Shown in pieces: positions 12,001 through 23,440 of a stretch of 64,000 nucleotides of DNA. The stretch's first letter is position 1, and each line of letters opens with the position of its first letter. Below the pieces are notes generated by a model. It had not been told where the DNA came from, made no database searches, and saw only the letters and a program-made list of their open reading frames with translations. The position numbers and the translations under genes were made by a program. The stretch is from positions 35,143,255 to 35,207,254 of the forward strand of contig CM047428.1 in the NCBI GenBank assembly GCA_026168455.1, written 5' to 3'. The stretch is from Theocolax elegans (lineage: Eukaryota > Arthropoda > Insecta > Hymenoptera > Cerocephalidae).

Positions 12001-13116
12001 CCTGGATTCGTACCAGATGTGATGCACTGTATAGATTTAGGAATATCAAAACAATTTGCTGACTACTGGTTAAATCTTCTAACAAGCCATACAGCATATC
12101 AAATATTTATATGGATAATATTGATAAACAAATTACGCAATTCAGGGTTCCACAACAGCTCGCCAGATTATCGCGTTCAATATATGATCGCAGCTACTGG
12201 AAGGCTAAAGAGTGGGTGAATTGGCTTTTATTTTACAGTACCGTAATATTAGCTGAAATACCTAATTTTGACAAATTTCTACAACATTGGGTTTTATTAG
12301 TGGAAGGCTATCATTTACTGCTGAAGGAGTCAATTAATCAATTGGAATTACAGCGTGCTGATTACTTATTAAAAAAATTTGTTGCTTTAACGGAGGTTTA
12401 TTACGGAGTAGACGCAATGTCTTTTAATGTTCACCAATTAACTCACCTAGCACAGAGTGTAGTCAATTGGGGACCACTATGGGTGCATTATGGTTACCCA
12501 TTTGAATCTGGTAATGGTAAAATTGTTTCAAAAGTTCATGCAGCAAGAGGTGTACTTAGTCAAATTTGTAGAAGTCTTACAGTACAAGAAAGCATAATAA
12601 TTTTAGAAAAACACGTTGCTTTAAAACAATTTTCTTCTGTTATGGATTATTGTTATTATTTAGAGAACAAAATTACTGCAAAAAGCACGAAATCAGAACA
12701 ATTTCGATTTTGGAAAGCCATTACCAGTAAATGAAGATGTATTGCAGCAATTAAATTTGTCTGCAGAAGATGTAACAGCTTATAAAAAAATTGTTAAAGA
12801 TAAATGTTTGTTTAATTTTTCAAAAAAAAGTAATCGACGATCAGATAATTCGTATGCGCAAACAGTCAATGGTGAGTTTATACAAATGCAACAATTTCTT
12901 ATTGACAATAACAATTCCAAAGAGTACACAGCGTATAAGCAGCTAATAACAGAACATTGTATATCTAATGAACAATTCATTATTAAGAAGATTGTTGCCA
13001 CAAATCCTCAAATACAAGTAATCGAAACCAATAAAATAAAAAATATTTGTATTTTAATGGCTGTGAATGAAAACCAATATATATGTCCAGTACCTCATAA
13101 GTATTGGCAAACTTGA
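12001..13116 (+). pseudogene. CACTA/EnSpm-like transposase C-terminal fragment (E2 copy)
   Basis: Homologous to the E3 coding segment. One lost T near 12,070 (CTGGTTAAATC) shifts the frame after ISKQFADYW. A second frame is open from 12,111 to 12,734 and holds the DUF4218-like block with LYG-type motif VYYGVDAMSFNVHQLTHLAQ and PFESGNGK. A two-base loss near 12,707 (CGATTTTGG versus CGATATTTTGG) shifts it again; the last part is open from 12,742 to the TGA at 13,114-13,116. N-terminal part absent. Confidence 0.72.
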
Positions 13117-14285
13117 AGTAAATATTTAAATCTAAAAAGGACGTCCAAAAATAATAAGATAAGTAAAGAAAATAATAGTTTTAACCTTAACGTTGCTGTA
13201 AGATATAATAAAAACCCAACAGAAATTATATTTTTATAGAAAAATAAAAAGATATTTTCCAAAATAGTGTAATATTATTAATACGATCCTATAAAATTTA
13301 ACATAGCTTATTTAACCTTTAGATTGCCGGTATTTTGATTTCAAAATTAATATTTTTAAAAAGTGAAATTTATATGTATAATCCAATACGTCAACAGGAG
13401 TTTGAATGTCACGGGTAGATTAAACTTGAGCCAGTCTGGCTAGGAAATTTTGGCAGATATTTAAGATTATAAGATGTTATGCATAATCATATAAGCGAAT
13501 TACTATTTTTTTTCAACGGTATCAGGTTATCAAGGTCACCTGCAAATGCTCTTGTGTTGTCAAAAGAATAATATCACTTAAACTTTCCTGTAACGAGAGG
13601 GTAGAAATTTAAAAAATTCAGTGTTTGTACTTTGAGCGGGAACTAACTTTTATGAAATTTTTCTTACGCTTTAGGCTGTGAAACCGATAAAATATATATT
13701 AAAATCTTCTCACAATTGATAGTAATGCAACAAGTATGCCAAAAAGTAAACAAACATATCAGTTTTGACTATGGCAACTTCATATACATTACTGTATCTG
13801 AGCCAAGCTGGCAGCCTAAAGGTTAAATTAAGTTTCGATGAATATGTATAACCACATCATGCAGTATCAACTATCAATAAAAATAATGAAAACATACCTT
13901 GAACACAGTACATTATAACCTGCATAATTAATAATGTAATTAATAATGTAACGTTCAGATAACAATAATACTCAAAAATGTATTTAAAAACGTAGCAAGA
14001 CTAATACAAAATTAGAATGCAAATCTGGCAAGAATTTCCTCAATAAGGTACGTAAAAAAACTAATTTATTATATAAAATACAATACTTACATTTACAATT
14101 TACTTACATTAAACTGCTACCTGTTCTATAAATAAAAGTTATTATTAGTTCCAATAATGCTTTATTTCTATATTATTGTAAATATGAGAAAAACAAACCA
14201 TCTGATTCTAAAAATAATTCTTTTCACTATATGAATTATTATATACTATGAAAACGCTTATTGATCATTAATATCAACTAAATTG
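13117..14285. other. AT-rich 3' internal segment of E2
   Basis: Counterpart of 2,911-4,080 with two minisatellite units near 13,925. No gene or RNA is seen. Confidence 0.75.
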
Positions 14286-15668
14286 AGCTTTAAATCAAGG
14301 TCAATCCAACACGTCCACGAATCAAGTCCCTAATTAAAGAAAATCCAGCACGAAAATGCGGCCAATCGAGGCCAATCGAACCCGAAGTCGAGTCCCCAAT
14401 CGAGGCCGAAGCCGAGTCCCAGATCGAGGCCCATTCAGCTCGCCATCGAGGCCGATCCATCAGCTTGAAATCGAGGGCTAGCGAGTGTCCAATCGAGTCC
14501 CCGATCGACGCTATTCCAGCCCGAAATGGAGGCCAATCGATCTCGAATTCGAGACGATCCAGGTCGAAATCGAGGCCCCGATCGAGTCCGTACCCACTTG
14601 AAATCGAGTCCCCAATCCATACCGATTCAGTTCGAAATCGAGGCACTGATTGAGTTCTATCCCACTCGAAATCGAATCCCCGATCGAGTCCGATCCAGCC
14701 CAAAATCGAGGCCAATCAAGCTCGAAATCGAGGCTGATCCAGGTCGAAATCGAGGATATTGCAGCTTGAAATCGAGGCCGAACGAACGTGAAATCGAGTT
14801 CCCGATTGACGCCCATCCAGTTCGAAATTGAGGCTATTCTAGCTCAAAATCGAGACTGATCAAGGTCGAAATAGAGGCCGAAGCCGCCCGATATCGAGGC
14901 CAATCGAGCTCAAAATCGAGGCCGATCCAGGTCGAAATCGAGGCCAATCGAGTTTGAAATCGAGGCGGCTCCAGCCCGAAATCGAGGCCAATCGACTCGA
15001 AATTGTGGCCAATCGAGCCCGAAATCGACGCCAATCGAGCCCGAAATCGAGGACAATCGAGCTCGAAATCGAGTCCCATCCAGCTCGAAATTGAGGCCGA
15101 TCCAGCCCGAAATCGAGCCAATCGAGCTCGAAATCGAGTCCGATCTGCAGCCCGAAATCGAGGCCAATCGAGTTTGAAATCGAGGCGGCTCCAGCCCGAA
15201 ATCGTGGCCAATCGAGCACGAAATCGATGCCGATCCAGGTCGAAATCGAGGCCATTCCAGCTTGAATTCGAGGCCCATCGAGCTCGAAATCGAGTCCGAT
15301 TCAGCCCGAAATCGAGGCCAATAGAACTCAAAATCGAGGCCGATCCAGGTCGAAATCAAGGCCCATTGAGCTCGAAATAGAGCCCGATCCAGCCCGAAAT
15401 CAAGGCCAATCGAGCGCAAAATCGAGGCCGATCCTGCCCGAAATCGAGCCAATCGAGCTCGATATCGAGTCCGATCCAGCCCGAAATCGATGCTAATCTA
15501 GCTCAAAATCGATGCCGATCCAGTTCGAAATCGAGTCACCAATCGAGGTGGATTCAGCTCGAAATCGAGGCTAAAAATCGAGTCAAATCGAGGCAAAATC
15601 GAGTCGAATCCAGCTCGAAATCCAGCTCGAAATCGACCTTGAAATCGAGCTGGATATCCACCTCGATT
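14286..15668 (-). repeat. Right subterminal 22-bp repeat array of E2
   Basis: Inverted relative to the left array of E2. Begins with the divergent AATCGAGTCCCC type monomers and ends with the right-end markers GAGTCACCAATCGAGG and GACCTTGAAATC before the terminal inverted repeat. Confidence 0.87.
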
Positions 15669-15683
15669 TTTTCAACAGGGCGT

Positions 15684-16058
15684 ACTAGCACACAACGTTG
15701 TAGCAACGTTGTGGCAACGTTGTTTTGACAACGTTGTGGCAACGTTATTATAAAAGTTTTTGAAACGTTGGAGCAACGTTGCTACAACGTGGGATATGTC
15801 TGCTAAGATTTATGTAAGTTGCCGCGATAGGTGGAAATAACGTTGTGATATCTTTTGAGCAACGTTGAAAATGTCTTTGAAAAATGTATTTCATAGAAAA
15901 ATTTAAAAAATGTTCTGGGCAAGCACAAAAATACATTTTTAAATGTACAAAATTTTAACTAATAAAAAAAGATTTTCAACCCGCGGGAATTGAACCTCGG
16001 ATCTTCAGCTCTGAAGGCTTACTCTCAACCAACTGAGCTAGTTTGTTGTTCCTGTCAT
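15684..16058 (+). mobile_element. Foldback element arm with CAACGTTG array and tRNA-like module
   Basis: Starts with CTAGCACACAACGTTG directly after E2. The 8-bp palindrome CAACGTTG recurs about every 12 bp at the outer edge, sometimes with one change, up to about 15,870. Then come a 90-bp AT-rich stretch and a tRNA-like sequence. The same arm is at 34,280-34,655, inverted at 21,680-22,036, and forms a complete foldback at 45,931-46,576. Confidence 0.75.
15977..16050 (-). other. tRNA-like sequence in foldback arm (Arg-like 3' half)
   Basis: On the minus strand it has an A-box-like TAGCTCAGTTGG and a B-box-like GGTTCAATTCC at tRNA spacing. The 3' half resembles an insect tRNA-Arg(TCG), but the loop here reads CTTCAGA, which would give anticodon TCA. 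The acceptor stem pairs over only four bases (CAAC/GTTG) and the T-stem over two, so a working tRNA is unlikely. A pol III promoter function is possible. Confidence 0.6.
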
Positions 16059-16069
16059 TAACTAACAAT

Positions 16070-16650
16070 AAATAGTATATTTTAGTAATATTGAGGAATA
16101 GTAGTGCCATATTGTTTGAATGCAAGTATACGATTAGTCTGTTTTTTTCATAAAATGCATTCGCTCTCTTTTTTTATGAAATTTGACTAAAAACACCATA
16201 ACTTTGTCTGAAATGCTCTGCCGCATTCAAACTTTGCATTATTTTGAAGGTAATTAATCATCGATGAATTAGATTTTTGGATGGATAAAATATTTTTGAT
16301 CGTACAACCCTTTTTTTTACTATAAAGGTTTTTGTTGATTATAACTATATTCAAAGTTTTAAAATAAAATAAATGAAATATTTGAGCTGATTCTTCTTGA
16401 ATTTAATAAACTTTTTCAAATTTAATGTATATAAGAAAAAATTGTTAGATTTTGAGTTATTAAGTGATAAACATGGCCAAAAATTCAATTTTTTCAAAAA
16501 ATTCGATTTTTGATTAGCTACAACTTTGGTACTTATTGAAATTCAGGTCTAAAAATTTAGCTACACTCTATTCAAGGAGTTTTTTATTGATTCCATGCAA
16601 TAAAACAAAATTCTATTTTTTAACTGGATCACTTCACATGGAATCTCCCA
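16070..16650 (-). repeat. AT-rich repeat ending in TGGAATCTCCC
   Basis: About 580 bp of AT-rich DNA. On the minus strand its end reads GGGAGATTCCATGTGAAGTG, and its order of short motifs (GTGATCCAG, GTAGCTAAATTTTTAGA, AACTCAAATC) matches the start of the diverged repeat at 37,587. I therefore read it as a member of one dispersed repeat family, class unknown. No credible gene. Confidence 0.5.
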
Positions 16651-16655
16651 TATAT

Positions 16656-16673
16656 TGTGAGGTAAACCTCACA
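16656..16673. repeat. 18-bp inverted repeat TGTGAGGTAAACCTCACA
   Basis: Seven-base arms (TGTGAGG/CCTCACA) around TAAA. It lies between the AT-rich repeat and the exon-like segment and is kept in the copies near 21,080 and 35,260. It could be an element terminus or a protein site; nothing decides between these. Confidence 0.5.
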
Positions 16674-16827
16674 CCATTATTATTTTATAATTTGTTATTG
16701 GAGGGAAGCCTGGTCGAAGGGACATACCTGAAATAAGAAAAAGAGTTATTAGTGTATATAGTTAGTTATAAGGTTAGCGTAGAGGAAATAGATATAAGTT
16801 AAATAAGATTATAATACAATATCATAC

Positions 16828-16995
16828 CTTTGAGACGATGAGTCCTGGGTGAACCAACGATGCTATCCCTGTGAGTCCTGTCCTTGGAGGCGATGAGTCC
16901 TGGGTACTGCCCATGGTGATTCCATTTTCCCTCGAGTCGATGAGTCCTGGGTGAACCTTTTGGTCCTGGGTCCGCTCCTTGGTAGCGTTGATTAC
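16828..16995 (-). other. Exon-like 168-bp segment with splice-type borders
   Basis: On the minus strand an intron-like pyrimidine run and CCTTTCAG precede the segment, and it ends CAAAG followed by GTATGATA. Length is 168, a multiple of three. Two of the three frames are open; one repeats the peptide GSPRTHRL near both ends. A further acceptor-like site (TTCTTATTTCAG) follows at 16,728. I do not recognise a protein. It may be an exon of a host gene or of a transposon transcript. Confidence 0.35.
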
Positions 16996-17378
16996 CTGAA
17001 AGGTTGATAATAAATAAAACTAGAATATATAAGGTTAGGATAGAAGGATTTATAGAGGGATAAAGTTTACTGGTAATAAGGAAGTTATGTATGTGTATAG
17101 GATATTATATATAGACGATGCTATCCCTGTGAGTCCTGTCCTTGGAGGCGATGAGTCCTGGGTACTGCCCATGGTGATTCCATTTTCCCTCGAGTCGATG
17201 AGTCCTGGGTGAACCTTTTGGTCCTGGGTCCGCTCCTTGGTAGCGTTGATTACCTGAAAGGTTGATAATAAATAAAACTAGAATATATAAGGTTAGGATA
17301 GAAGGATTTATAGAGGGATAAAGTTTACTGGTAATAAGGAAGTTATGTATGTGTATAGGATATTATATATAGGATATG
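16861..17378. repeat. Tandem duplication, about 258-bp unit, of exon and intron sequence
   Basis: The first unit (from TGCTATCCCTG at 16,861) is repeated from 17,119. Each unit holds most of the exon-like segment plus its upstream intron-like sequence, so the second exon copy lacks its original 3' border. The copy at 35,461-35,980 has a 260-bp period, the two extra bases being TA. Confidence 0.85.
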
Positions 17379-17388
17379 GGAATAGAGG

Positions 17389-18543
17389 TTAGGAAGGAAG
17401 TAAACACCGGCTACGAATCCTGGCCCGAGCCATTCTCGTCACCGATATTTTAGTACGTAAAGGAAAGGAATTAATAGGGTTTTTATTGATTTGTTGAGGA
17501 AATCGGAGGATTGGAGAAAGGAAGGAGTTTAATAATGAAGAAGGAATGATACAACCATACCGCCACCGACGTCCAACCATGTTCCCACGTAGATCCAATA
17601 CCATCTCCCGACGACCTGGTGATGGAGAACCAAGGCAGCCACGAAGACGACGACCCAGGAACTGGCGCACTCTTCACACACACAAAATAAAAACCCGTTC
17701 GCCGTCGTGTAAACAAACGACGCCCGACTCGCGTGCAACGGACTCGGCAGTCTGCTCGTATACTAGGGTCAGCGCGGCAGAGAGGGGGGCGGCGCTCGCT
17801 GCTCTCGCACATGCACGCCGCGGCACATGGCGGCGCACCGAGGAGGGGAACGACGGAATGAGCGGGAAGTAGCCATCTACAGCGTGTGTGTACGAGAGAA
17901 AAAGAAGACACACCTGTTGCATTGGTGGAGGCGCAAGTCAGTTCCTCAACGGAATACGGGTTATTTCGTTATTCCGTCACTGAGGAAAAGAAGATTGGTA
18001 CGGGAATAGATGGCGCGGATGGCGGTAATAGTTAGCCATCTAATTAATCAGGAGGATATCATTGGTAGAGAAAACAAGGAAGAAGAAGACAATCAGCGCC
18101 GCGTTTTGAGGAACTACGAGGACGAGCGGGATGCTACGAGTCCCGATCGTCATTCGTAGCCGGATAGTCTCACCGAGCACACCGAACAATTTTCTCGATA
18201 GATCAAGTAATAGTTTTTCTTAGAAGTCCAGATAGTAGTAGTTCAGATAGTATTAAAGCCGTTTTATTTTTGAACTATTAATTTAGTAAATCGAGTGTAT
18301 CGCCGGGGATTTCTTACGCGCCGCGTTTAGACCTCCTGCGAGTCCGTGCCGCCATATTGTCACGTGCTGCGAATTATATTCGGATCGTTTAAAGATTGGG
18401 AATTGTGATATCGTTTTTTACCGGAATTTGTAAGTTGGTAGAGTCGGATTAAATAATTAATAGTACGACATTATCGGTGATCGGAAAATCCGGTTAGCTT
18501 TGCGGGAATTTTATTTTGTAAAATTTATTACATTGATTAAAAT
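17389..18543. other. CpG-rich segment without a recognised gene
   Basis: From about 17,660 to 17,880 the sequence is strongly GC- and CpG-rich (GCGGCGCTCGC, GCCGCGGCACATGG), unlike its AT-rich surroundings. On the minus strand a TTTTTATTTTG stretch could be a TATA-like element and AATAAAAACC near 17,485 a polyadenylation signal. Open frames of 60-142 codons occur on both strands but none has a recognised domain. It could be the 5' end or LTR of an unclassified element, or a promoter island. Confidence 0.4.
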
Positions 18544-18850
18544 TGTAACGGTGATCACCCGTAGTGATCTAAGGTGGAAATAGTACTTTTAAGCAATAAA
18601 CTTATTCTCGAAATTGACATACTTGAATCGTTGAGTTTTTTTCTTTTTTTGATTTATTAAACCCTGTACCTCAGTAAATCACCGTCATACGTATTGAAGG
18701 AGATAAAATTCGTCGTTGGTTTCGCCACCTCCGTATTGGCGTTGAAGCCACGTCCTGAGGAGTCGGACCGGGAAGCTATTTATTAATTGGTAAGACCTGG
18801 CGCCCAGGAAATAACAAATACGGTCTTTACCGGATTAATAGGTCTTATAT
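18544..18850 (+). mobile_element. LTR2, truncated at fold axis 2
   Basis: Begins TGTAACGGTGATC and follows the solo LTR at 37,148-37,530 up to its internal TA tract, where the sequence turns back on itself. AATAAA lies near 18,596. The downstream part of the LTR is missing on this side of the axis. Confidence 0.6.
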
Positions 18851-18875
18851 AAAAATATATATAAAAATATTGTTG
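18845..18875. repeat. Fold axis 2: TA-rich junction of two inverted 9.2-kb arms
   Basis: Left arm stops in the TA tract of LTR2; right arm begins in the TA-rich flank just beyond the far end of LTR2. The join is therefore offset by about 100 bp, as expected if a strand switched between two TA-rich places. Arms match from here out to about 9,640 and 28,095. Confidence 0.85.
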
Positions 18876-19257
18876 TAACGTGGTCCTCACTTTTCGTGGC
18901 CCGTAACCCACGCTACTCGATTCCATTTATTAAAGGCTATATATAATAAGATATACGACCTATTAATCCGGTAAAGACCGTATTTGTTATTTCCTGGGCG
19001 CCAGGTTCTTACCAATTAATAAATAGCTTTCCCGGGGTCCGACTCCTCAGACGTGCTTCAACGCCAATACGGAGGTGGCGAAAACCAACGACGAATTGTT
19101 ACTCCTTCAATACGTATGACGCGTGATTTACTGAGGTACGGGTTTAAAAATCAAAAAAAAACAAAACTCAACGATTCAGTATGTCAATTTCGAGAACGTT
19201 TTATTGCTTAAAAGTTACTATTTCCACCTTAGATCACTACGGGTGATCACCGTTACA
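18874..19257 (-). mobile_element. LTR2, inverted complete copy
   Basis: Plus-strand ends are TGTAACGTGG and CACCGTTACA, the complement of the solo LTR at 37,148-37,530. Several single-base differences from that copy, for example an extra A in the CGAAAAGTGAGG equivalent. Confidence 0.65.
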
Positions 19258-21680
19258 ATTTGAATCAATGTAATAAATTTTACAAAAAAATTCCGCAAAG
19301 CTAACCGGATTTTCCGATCACCGATAATGTCGTACTATTAATTATTTAATCCGACTCTACCACTTACAAATTCCGGTAAAAACGATATCACAATTCCCAA
19401 TCTTTAACGATCCGAATATAATTCGCAGCACGTGACAATATGGCGGCCGGACTCGCGGAGGTCTAAACGCGGCGCGTAAGAAATCCCGGCGATACACTCG
19501 ATTTACTAATTAATAGTTCAAAATAAACGGCTTTAATACTATCTGAACTACTACTATCTGGACTTCTAAGAAACTATTACTTGATCTATCGAGAAAATTG
19601 TTTCGGTGTGCTCGGTGAGACTATCCGGCTACGAATACGATCGGGACTCGTAGCATCCCGCTCGTCCCGTAGTTTCCTCAAAACGCGGCGCTGATTGTCT
19701 CTTCTTCCTTGTTTTCTCTACCAATGATATCCTCCTGATTATTAGATGCTAACTATTACCGCCATCCGCGCCATCTATTCCGTCCATCTTCTTTTCCTCA
19801 GTGACGGAATAACGAATAACCCGTATTCCGTTGAGGACCTGACTTGCCTCCACCAACACCGGTGTGTCTTCTTTTCTCTCGTACACACACGCTGTAGATG
19901 GCTACTTCCCGCTCATTTCCGTCGTTCCCCTCCTCGGCGCCGCCATGTGCCGCGGCGTGCATGTGCGAGAGCAGCGAGCGCCGCCCCCCTCTCTGCCGCG
20001 CTGACCCTAGTATACGAGCAGACTGCCGAGTCCGTTGCACGCGAGTCGGGCGTCGTTTGTTTACACGACGGCGAACGGGTTTTTATTTTGTGTGTGTGAA
20101 GAGTGCGCCAGTTCCTGGGTCGTCGGTCTTCGTGGCTGCCTTGGTTTCTCCATCACCAGGTCGTCGGGAGATGTATTGGATCTACGTGGGAACATGGTTG
20201 GACGTCGGTGGCGGTATGGTTGTATCATTCTTCTTCATTATTAAACTCCTTCCTTTCTCCAACCTCCGATTTCCTCACAATCAATAAAAACCCTATTAAT
20301 TCCTTTCCTTTACGTACTAAAATATCGGTGACGAGAATGGCTCGGCCAGGATTCGTAGCGGTGTTTACTTCCTCCTAACCTCTATTCCCATATCCTATAT
20401 ATAATATCCTATACACATACATAACTTCCTATTACCAGTAAACTTTATCCCTCTATAAATCCTTCTATCCAACCTTATATATTTCTAGTTTTATTTTATT
20501 ATCAACCTTTCAGGTAATCAACGCTACCAAGGAGCGGACCCAGCCAAAAGGTTCACCCGACTCATCGACTCGAGGGAAAATGGAATCACCATGGGCAGTA
20601 CCAGGACTCATCGCCTCCAAGGACAGACTCACAGGGATAGCATCGTCTATATAATATCCTATACACATACATAACTTCCTTATTACCAGTAACTTTATCC
20701 CTCTATAATCCTCTATCCTAACCTTATATATTCTAGTTTTTATTTATTATCAACCTTTCAGGTAATCACGCTACCAAGGAGCGACCCAGGACCAAAGGTT
20801 CACCCAGACTCATCGACTCGAGGGAAAATGGAATCACCATGGGCAGTACCCAGGACTCATCGCCTCCAAGGACAGGACTCACAGGGATAGCATCGTTGGT
20901 TCACCCAGGACTCATCGTCTCAAAGGTATGATATGTATTATAATCTTATTTAACTATATCTATTTTCCTCTACGCTAACCTTATAACTAACTATATACAC
21001 TAATAACTCTTTTTCTTATTTCAGGTATGTCCCTTCGACCAGCTTCCCTCCATAACAATTATAAAATATAATGGTGTGAGGTTTACCTCACAATATATAT
21101 GGGAGATTCCATGTGAAGTGATCCAGTTAAAAATAGAATTTTGTTTTATTGCATGGAATCAAAAAAACTCCTTGAATAGAGTGGTAGCTAAATTTTTAGA
21201 CCGAATTTCAATAAGTACCAAGTTGTAGCTAATCAAAAATCGAATTTTTTTGAAAAAATTGAATTTTTGGCCATGTTTATCACTTAATAACTCAAATCTA
21301 ACATTTTTCTTATATACATTAAATTTGAAAAAGTTTATTAAATTCAAGAAGAATCAGCTCAAATATTTCATTTATTTTATTTTAAAACTTTGAATATAGT
21401 TATAATCAACAAACCTTTATAGTAAAAAAAGGTTGTACGATCAAAATATTTTATCCATCCAAAAATCTAATTCATCGATGATTAATTAACCTTCAAATAA
21501 TGCAAAGTTTGAATGCGGCAGAGCATTTCAGACAAAGTTATGGTGTTTTTAGTCAAATTTCATAAAAAAGAGCGAATGCATTTTATGAAAAAACAGACTA
21601 ATCGTATACGCATTCAAACATATGGCACTACTATTCCTCAATATTACTAATATACTATTTATTGTTAGTTTAATGACAGG
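19258..21680 (-). repeat. Inverted copy of the CpG-rich, exon-like and AT-rich segments
   Basis: Complement of 16,058-18,543. Within it the CpG-rich part is at about 19,880-20,120, the tandemly duplicated exon-like part (now on the plus strand) at 20,516-20,925, the 18-bp palindrome near 21,080, and the AT-rich repeat at 21,100-21,660. It carries many single-base losses not found in the left arm (for example GGACCCAGCC for GGACCCAGGACC). Confidence 0.85.
20516..20925 (+). repeat. Exon-like tandem duplication, inverted copy
   Basis: Plus-strand version of the duplicated exon. CCTTTCAG acceptors precede both units near 20,515 and 20,762; the donor CAAAG-GTATGATA follows the second near 20,925. 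Missing bases in both units break the frames that are open in the other copies. Confidence 0.6.
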
Positions 21681-22036
21681 AACAACAACTAGCTCAGTTG
21701 TTGAGAGTAGCCTTCAGAGCTGAAGATCCGAGGTTCAATTCCCGCGGGTTGAAAATCTTTTTTTATTAGTTAAATTTTGTACATTTAAAAATGTATTTTT
21801 GTGCTTGCCCAGAACATTTTTTAAATTTTTCTATGAATACATTTTTCAAAGGCATTTTCACACGTTGCTCAAAAGATCACAACGTTATTTCCACCTATCG
21901 CGGGCAACTTACATAATCTTAGCAGACATATCCCACGTTGTAGCAACGTTGCTCCAACGTTTCAAAACTTTTAATAACGTTGCCACAACGTTGTCAAAAC
22001 AACGTGCACAACGTTGCTACAACGTTGTGTGCTAGT
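21680..22036 (-). mobile_element. Foldback element arm, inverted copy
   Basis: Complement of 15,684-16,058. The CAACGTTG array runs from about 21,935 to 22,027 and ends GTGTGCTAGTAC next to E2 inverted. Together with the left arm it would frame the whole 16-22 kb interval, but this follows from the large palindrome and is not independent evidence of a 6-kb foldback element. Confidence 0.7.
21681..21751 (+). other. tRNA-like sequence, inverted copy
   Basis: Plus-strand copy of the module at 15,977-16,050 with A-box-like TAGCTCAGTTG and B-box-like GGTTCAATTCC. It lacks two bases relative to the other copies, which weakens the D-arm spacing further. Confidence 0.55.
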
Positions 22037-22051
22037 ACGCCCTGTGAAAAA

Positions 22052-23440
22052 ATCGAGGTGGATATCCAGCTCGATTTCAAGTCGATTTCGAGCTGGATTT
22101 CGAGCTGGATTCGACTCGATTTTGCCTCGATTTGACTCGATTTTTAGCCTCGATTTCGAGCTGAATCCACCTCGATTGGTGACTCGATTTCGAACTGATC
22201 GGCATCGATTTTGAGCTAGATTAGCATCGATTTCGGGCTGGATCGGACTCGATATCGAGCTCGATTGGCTCCGATTTCGGCAGGATCGCCTCGATTTTGC
22301 GCTCGATTGGCCTTGATTCGGGCTGGATCGGGCTCTCATTTCGAGCTCAATGGGCCTCGATTTCGACCTGGATCGGCCTCGATTTTGAGTTCTATTGGCC
22401 TCGATTTCGGGGCTGAATCGGACTCGATTCGAGCTCGATGGTGCCTCGAATTCAAGCTGGAATGGCCTCGATTTCGACTGGATCGGCATCGATTTCGTGC
22501 TCGATGGCCACGATTTCGGGCTGGAGCCACCTCGATTCAAACTCGATTGGCCTCGATTTCGTCTGCAGATCGGACTCGATTTCGAGCTCGATTGTCGTCG
22601 ATTTCGGGCTGGATCGGCCTCTCAATTTCGAGCTGGATGGGACTCGATTTCGAGCTCGATTGTCTCGAATTTCGGCTCGATTGGCTCCGATGATTTCTGG
22701 GCTCGATATGTGCCTACAATTCGAGTCGATTTGGCCTCGATTTCGGCTAGTGCGTCGCTCTCGTTTCGAGCTCGATGGGCCTCGATTTGACCTAGATCGG
22801 CCTCGATTTTGAGCTCGATTGGCCTCGATATCGGGCGGCTTCGGCCTCTATTTCGACCTTGATCAGCTCGATTTTGAGCTAGAATAGCCTCAATTTCGAA
22901 CTGGATGGGCGTCAATCGGGAACTCGATTTCACGTTCGTTCGGCCTCGATTTCAAGCTGCAATATCCTCGATTTCGACCTGGATCAGCCTCGATTTCGAG
23001 CTTGATTGGCCTCGATTTTGGGCTGGATCGGACTCGATCGGGGATTCGATTTCGAGTGGGATAGAACTCAATCAGTGCCTCGATTTCGAACTGAATCGGT
23101 ATGGATTGGGGACTCGATTTCAAGTGGGTACGGACTCGATCGGGGCCTCGATTTCGACCTGGATCGTCTCGAATTCGAGATCGATTGGCCTCCATTTCGG
23201 GCTGGAATAGCGTCGATCGGGGACTCGATTGGACACTCGCTAGCCCTCGATTTCAAGCTGATGGATCGGCCCGATGGCGAGCTGAATGGGCCTCGATCTG
23301 GGACTCGGCTTCGGTCTCGATTGGGGACTCGACTTCGGGTTCGATTGGCCTCGATTGGCCGCAATTTCGTGCTGGATTTTCTTTAATTAGGGACTTGATT
23401 CGTGGACGTGTTGGATTGACCTTGATTTAAAGCTCAATTT
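22052..23440 (+). repeat. 22-bp repeat array at the right end of inverted E2
   Basis: Array of the TCGATTTCGAGCT family in the orientation complementary to 14,286-15,668, with irregular monomer lengths due to lost bases between 22,260 and 22,800. Confidence 0.85.

Larger units (their letters stand above)
10774..15680 (+). mobile_element. CACTA-like element E2 (4.9 kb)
   Basis: Same layout as E3: terminal CCCTGTTGAAAAAATCGAGG, left array, transposase remnant, AT-rich segment, inverted right array, inverted terminus at 15,680. CG precedes the left end and follows the right end, fitting a 2-bp target duplication. Its left third has many small deletions relative to E3, while the region from about 14,830 onward is nearly identical to E3. 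Confidence 0.65.

Noticed and set aside
11460..12020. Host protein suggested by NWVGLNRCFILG-type peptides upstream of the transposase
   Set aside because: This stretch is a degenerate continuation of the 22-bp array, as GATTGG and TCGATT words at monomer spacing show.
15977..16050. Functional tRNA gene
   Set aside because: Box motifs are present but the acceptor and T stems do not pair; the sequence is repeated within transposon arms and its anticodon varies between copies.
16830..17230. Hammerhead ribozyme suggested by repeated CGATGAGTCC
   Set aside because: The core needs CUGAUGA and a downstream GAAA with closing stems; no CGAAAC follows any of the motifs and no stem I or III is seen.
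17389..17922. Host gene in the CpG-rich segment
   Set aside because: Overlapping open frames on both strands, no recognised domain, and the segment is amplified with transposon DNA.
15684..22036. A single 6.3-kb foldback element bounded by CAACGTTG arms at both ends
   Set aside because: The second arm exists only because the whole 9-kb module is mirrored; in copy 3 the arm has no partner within reach.
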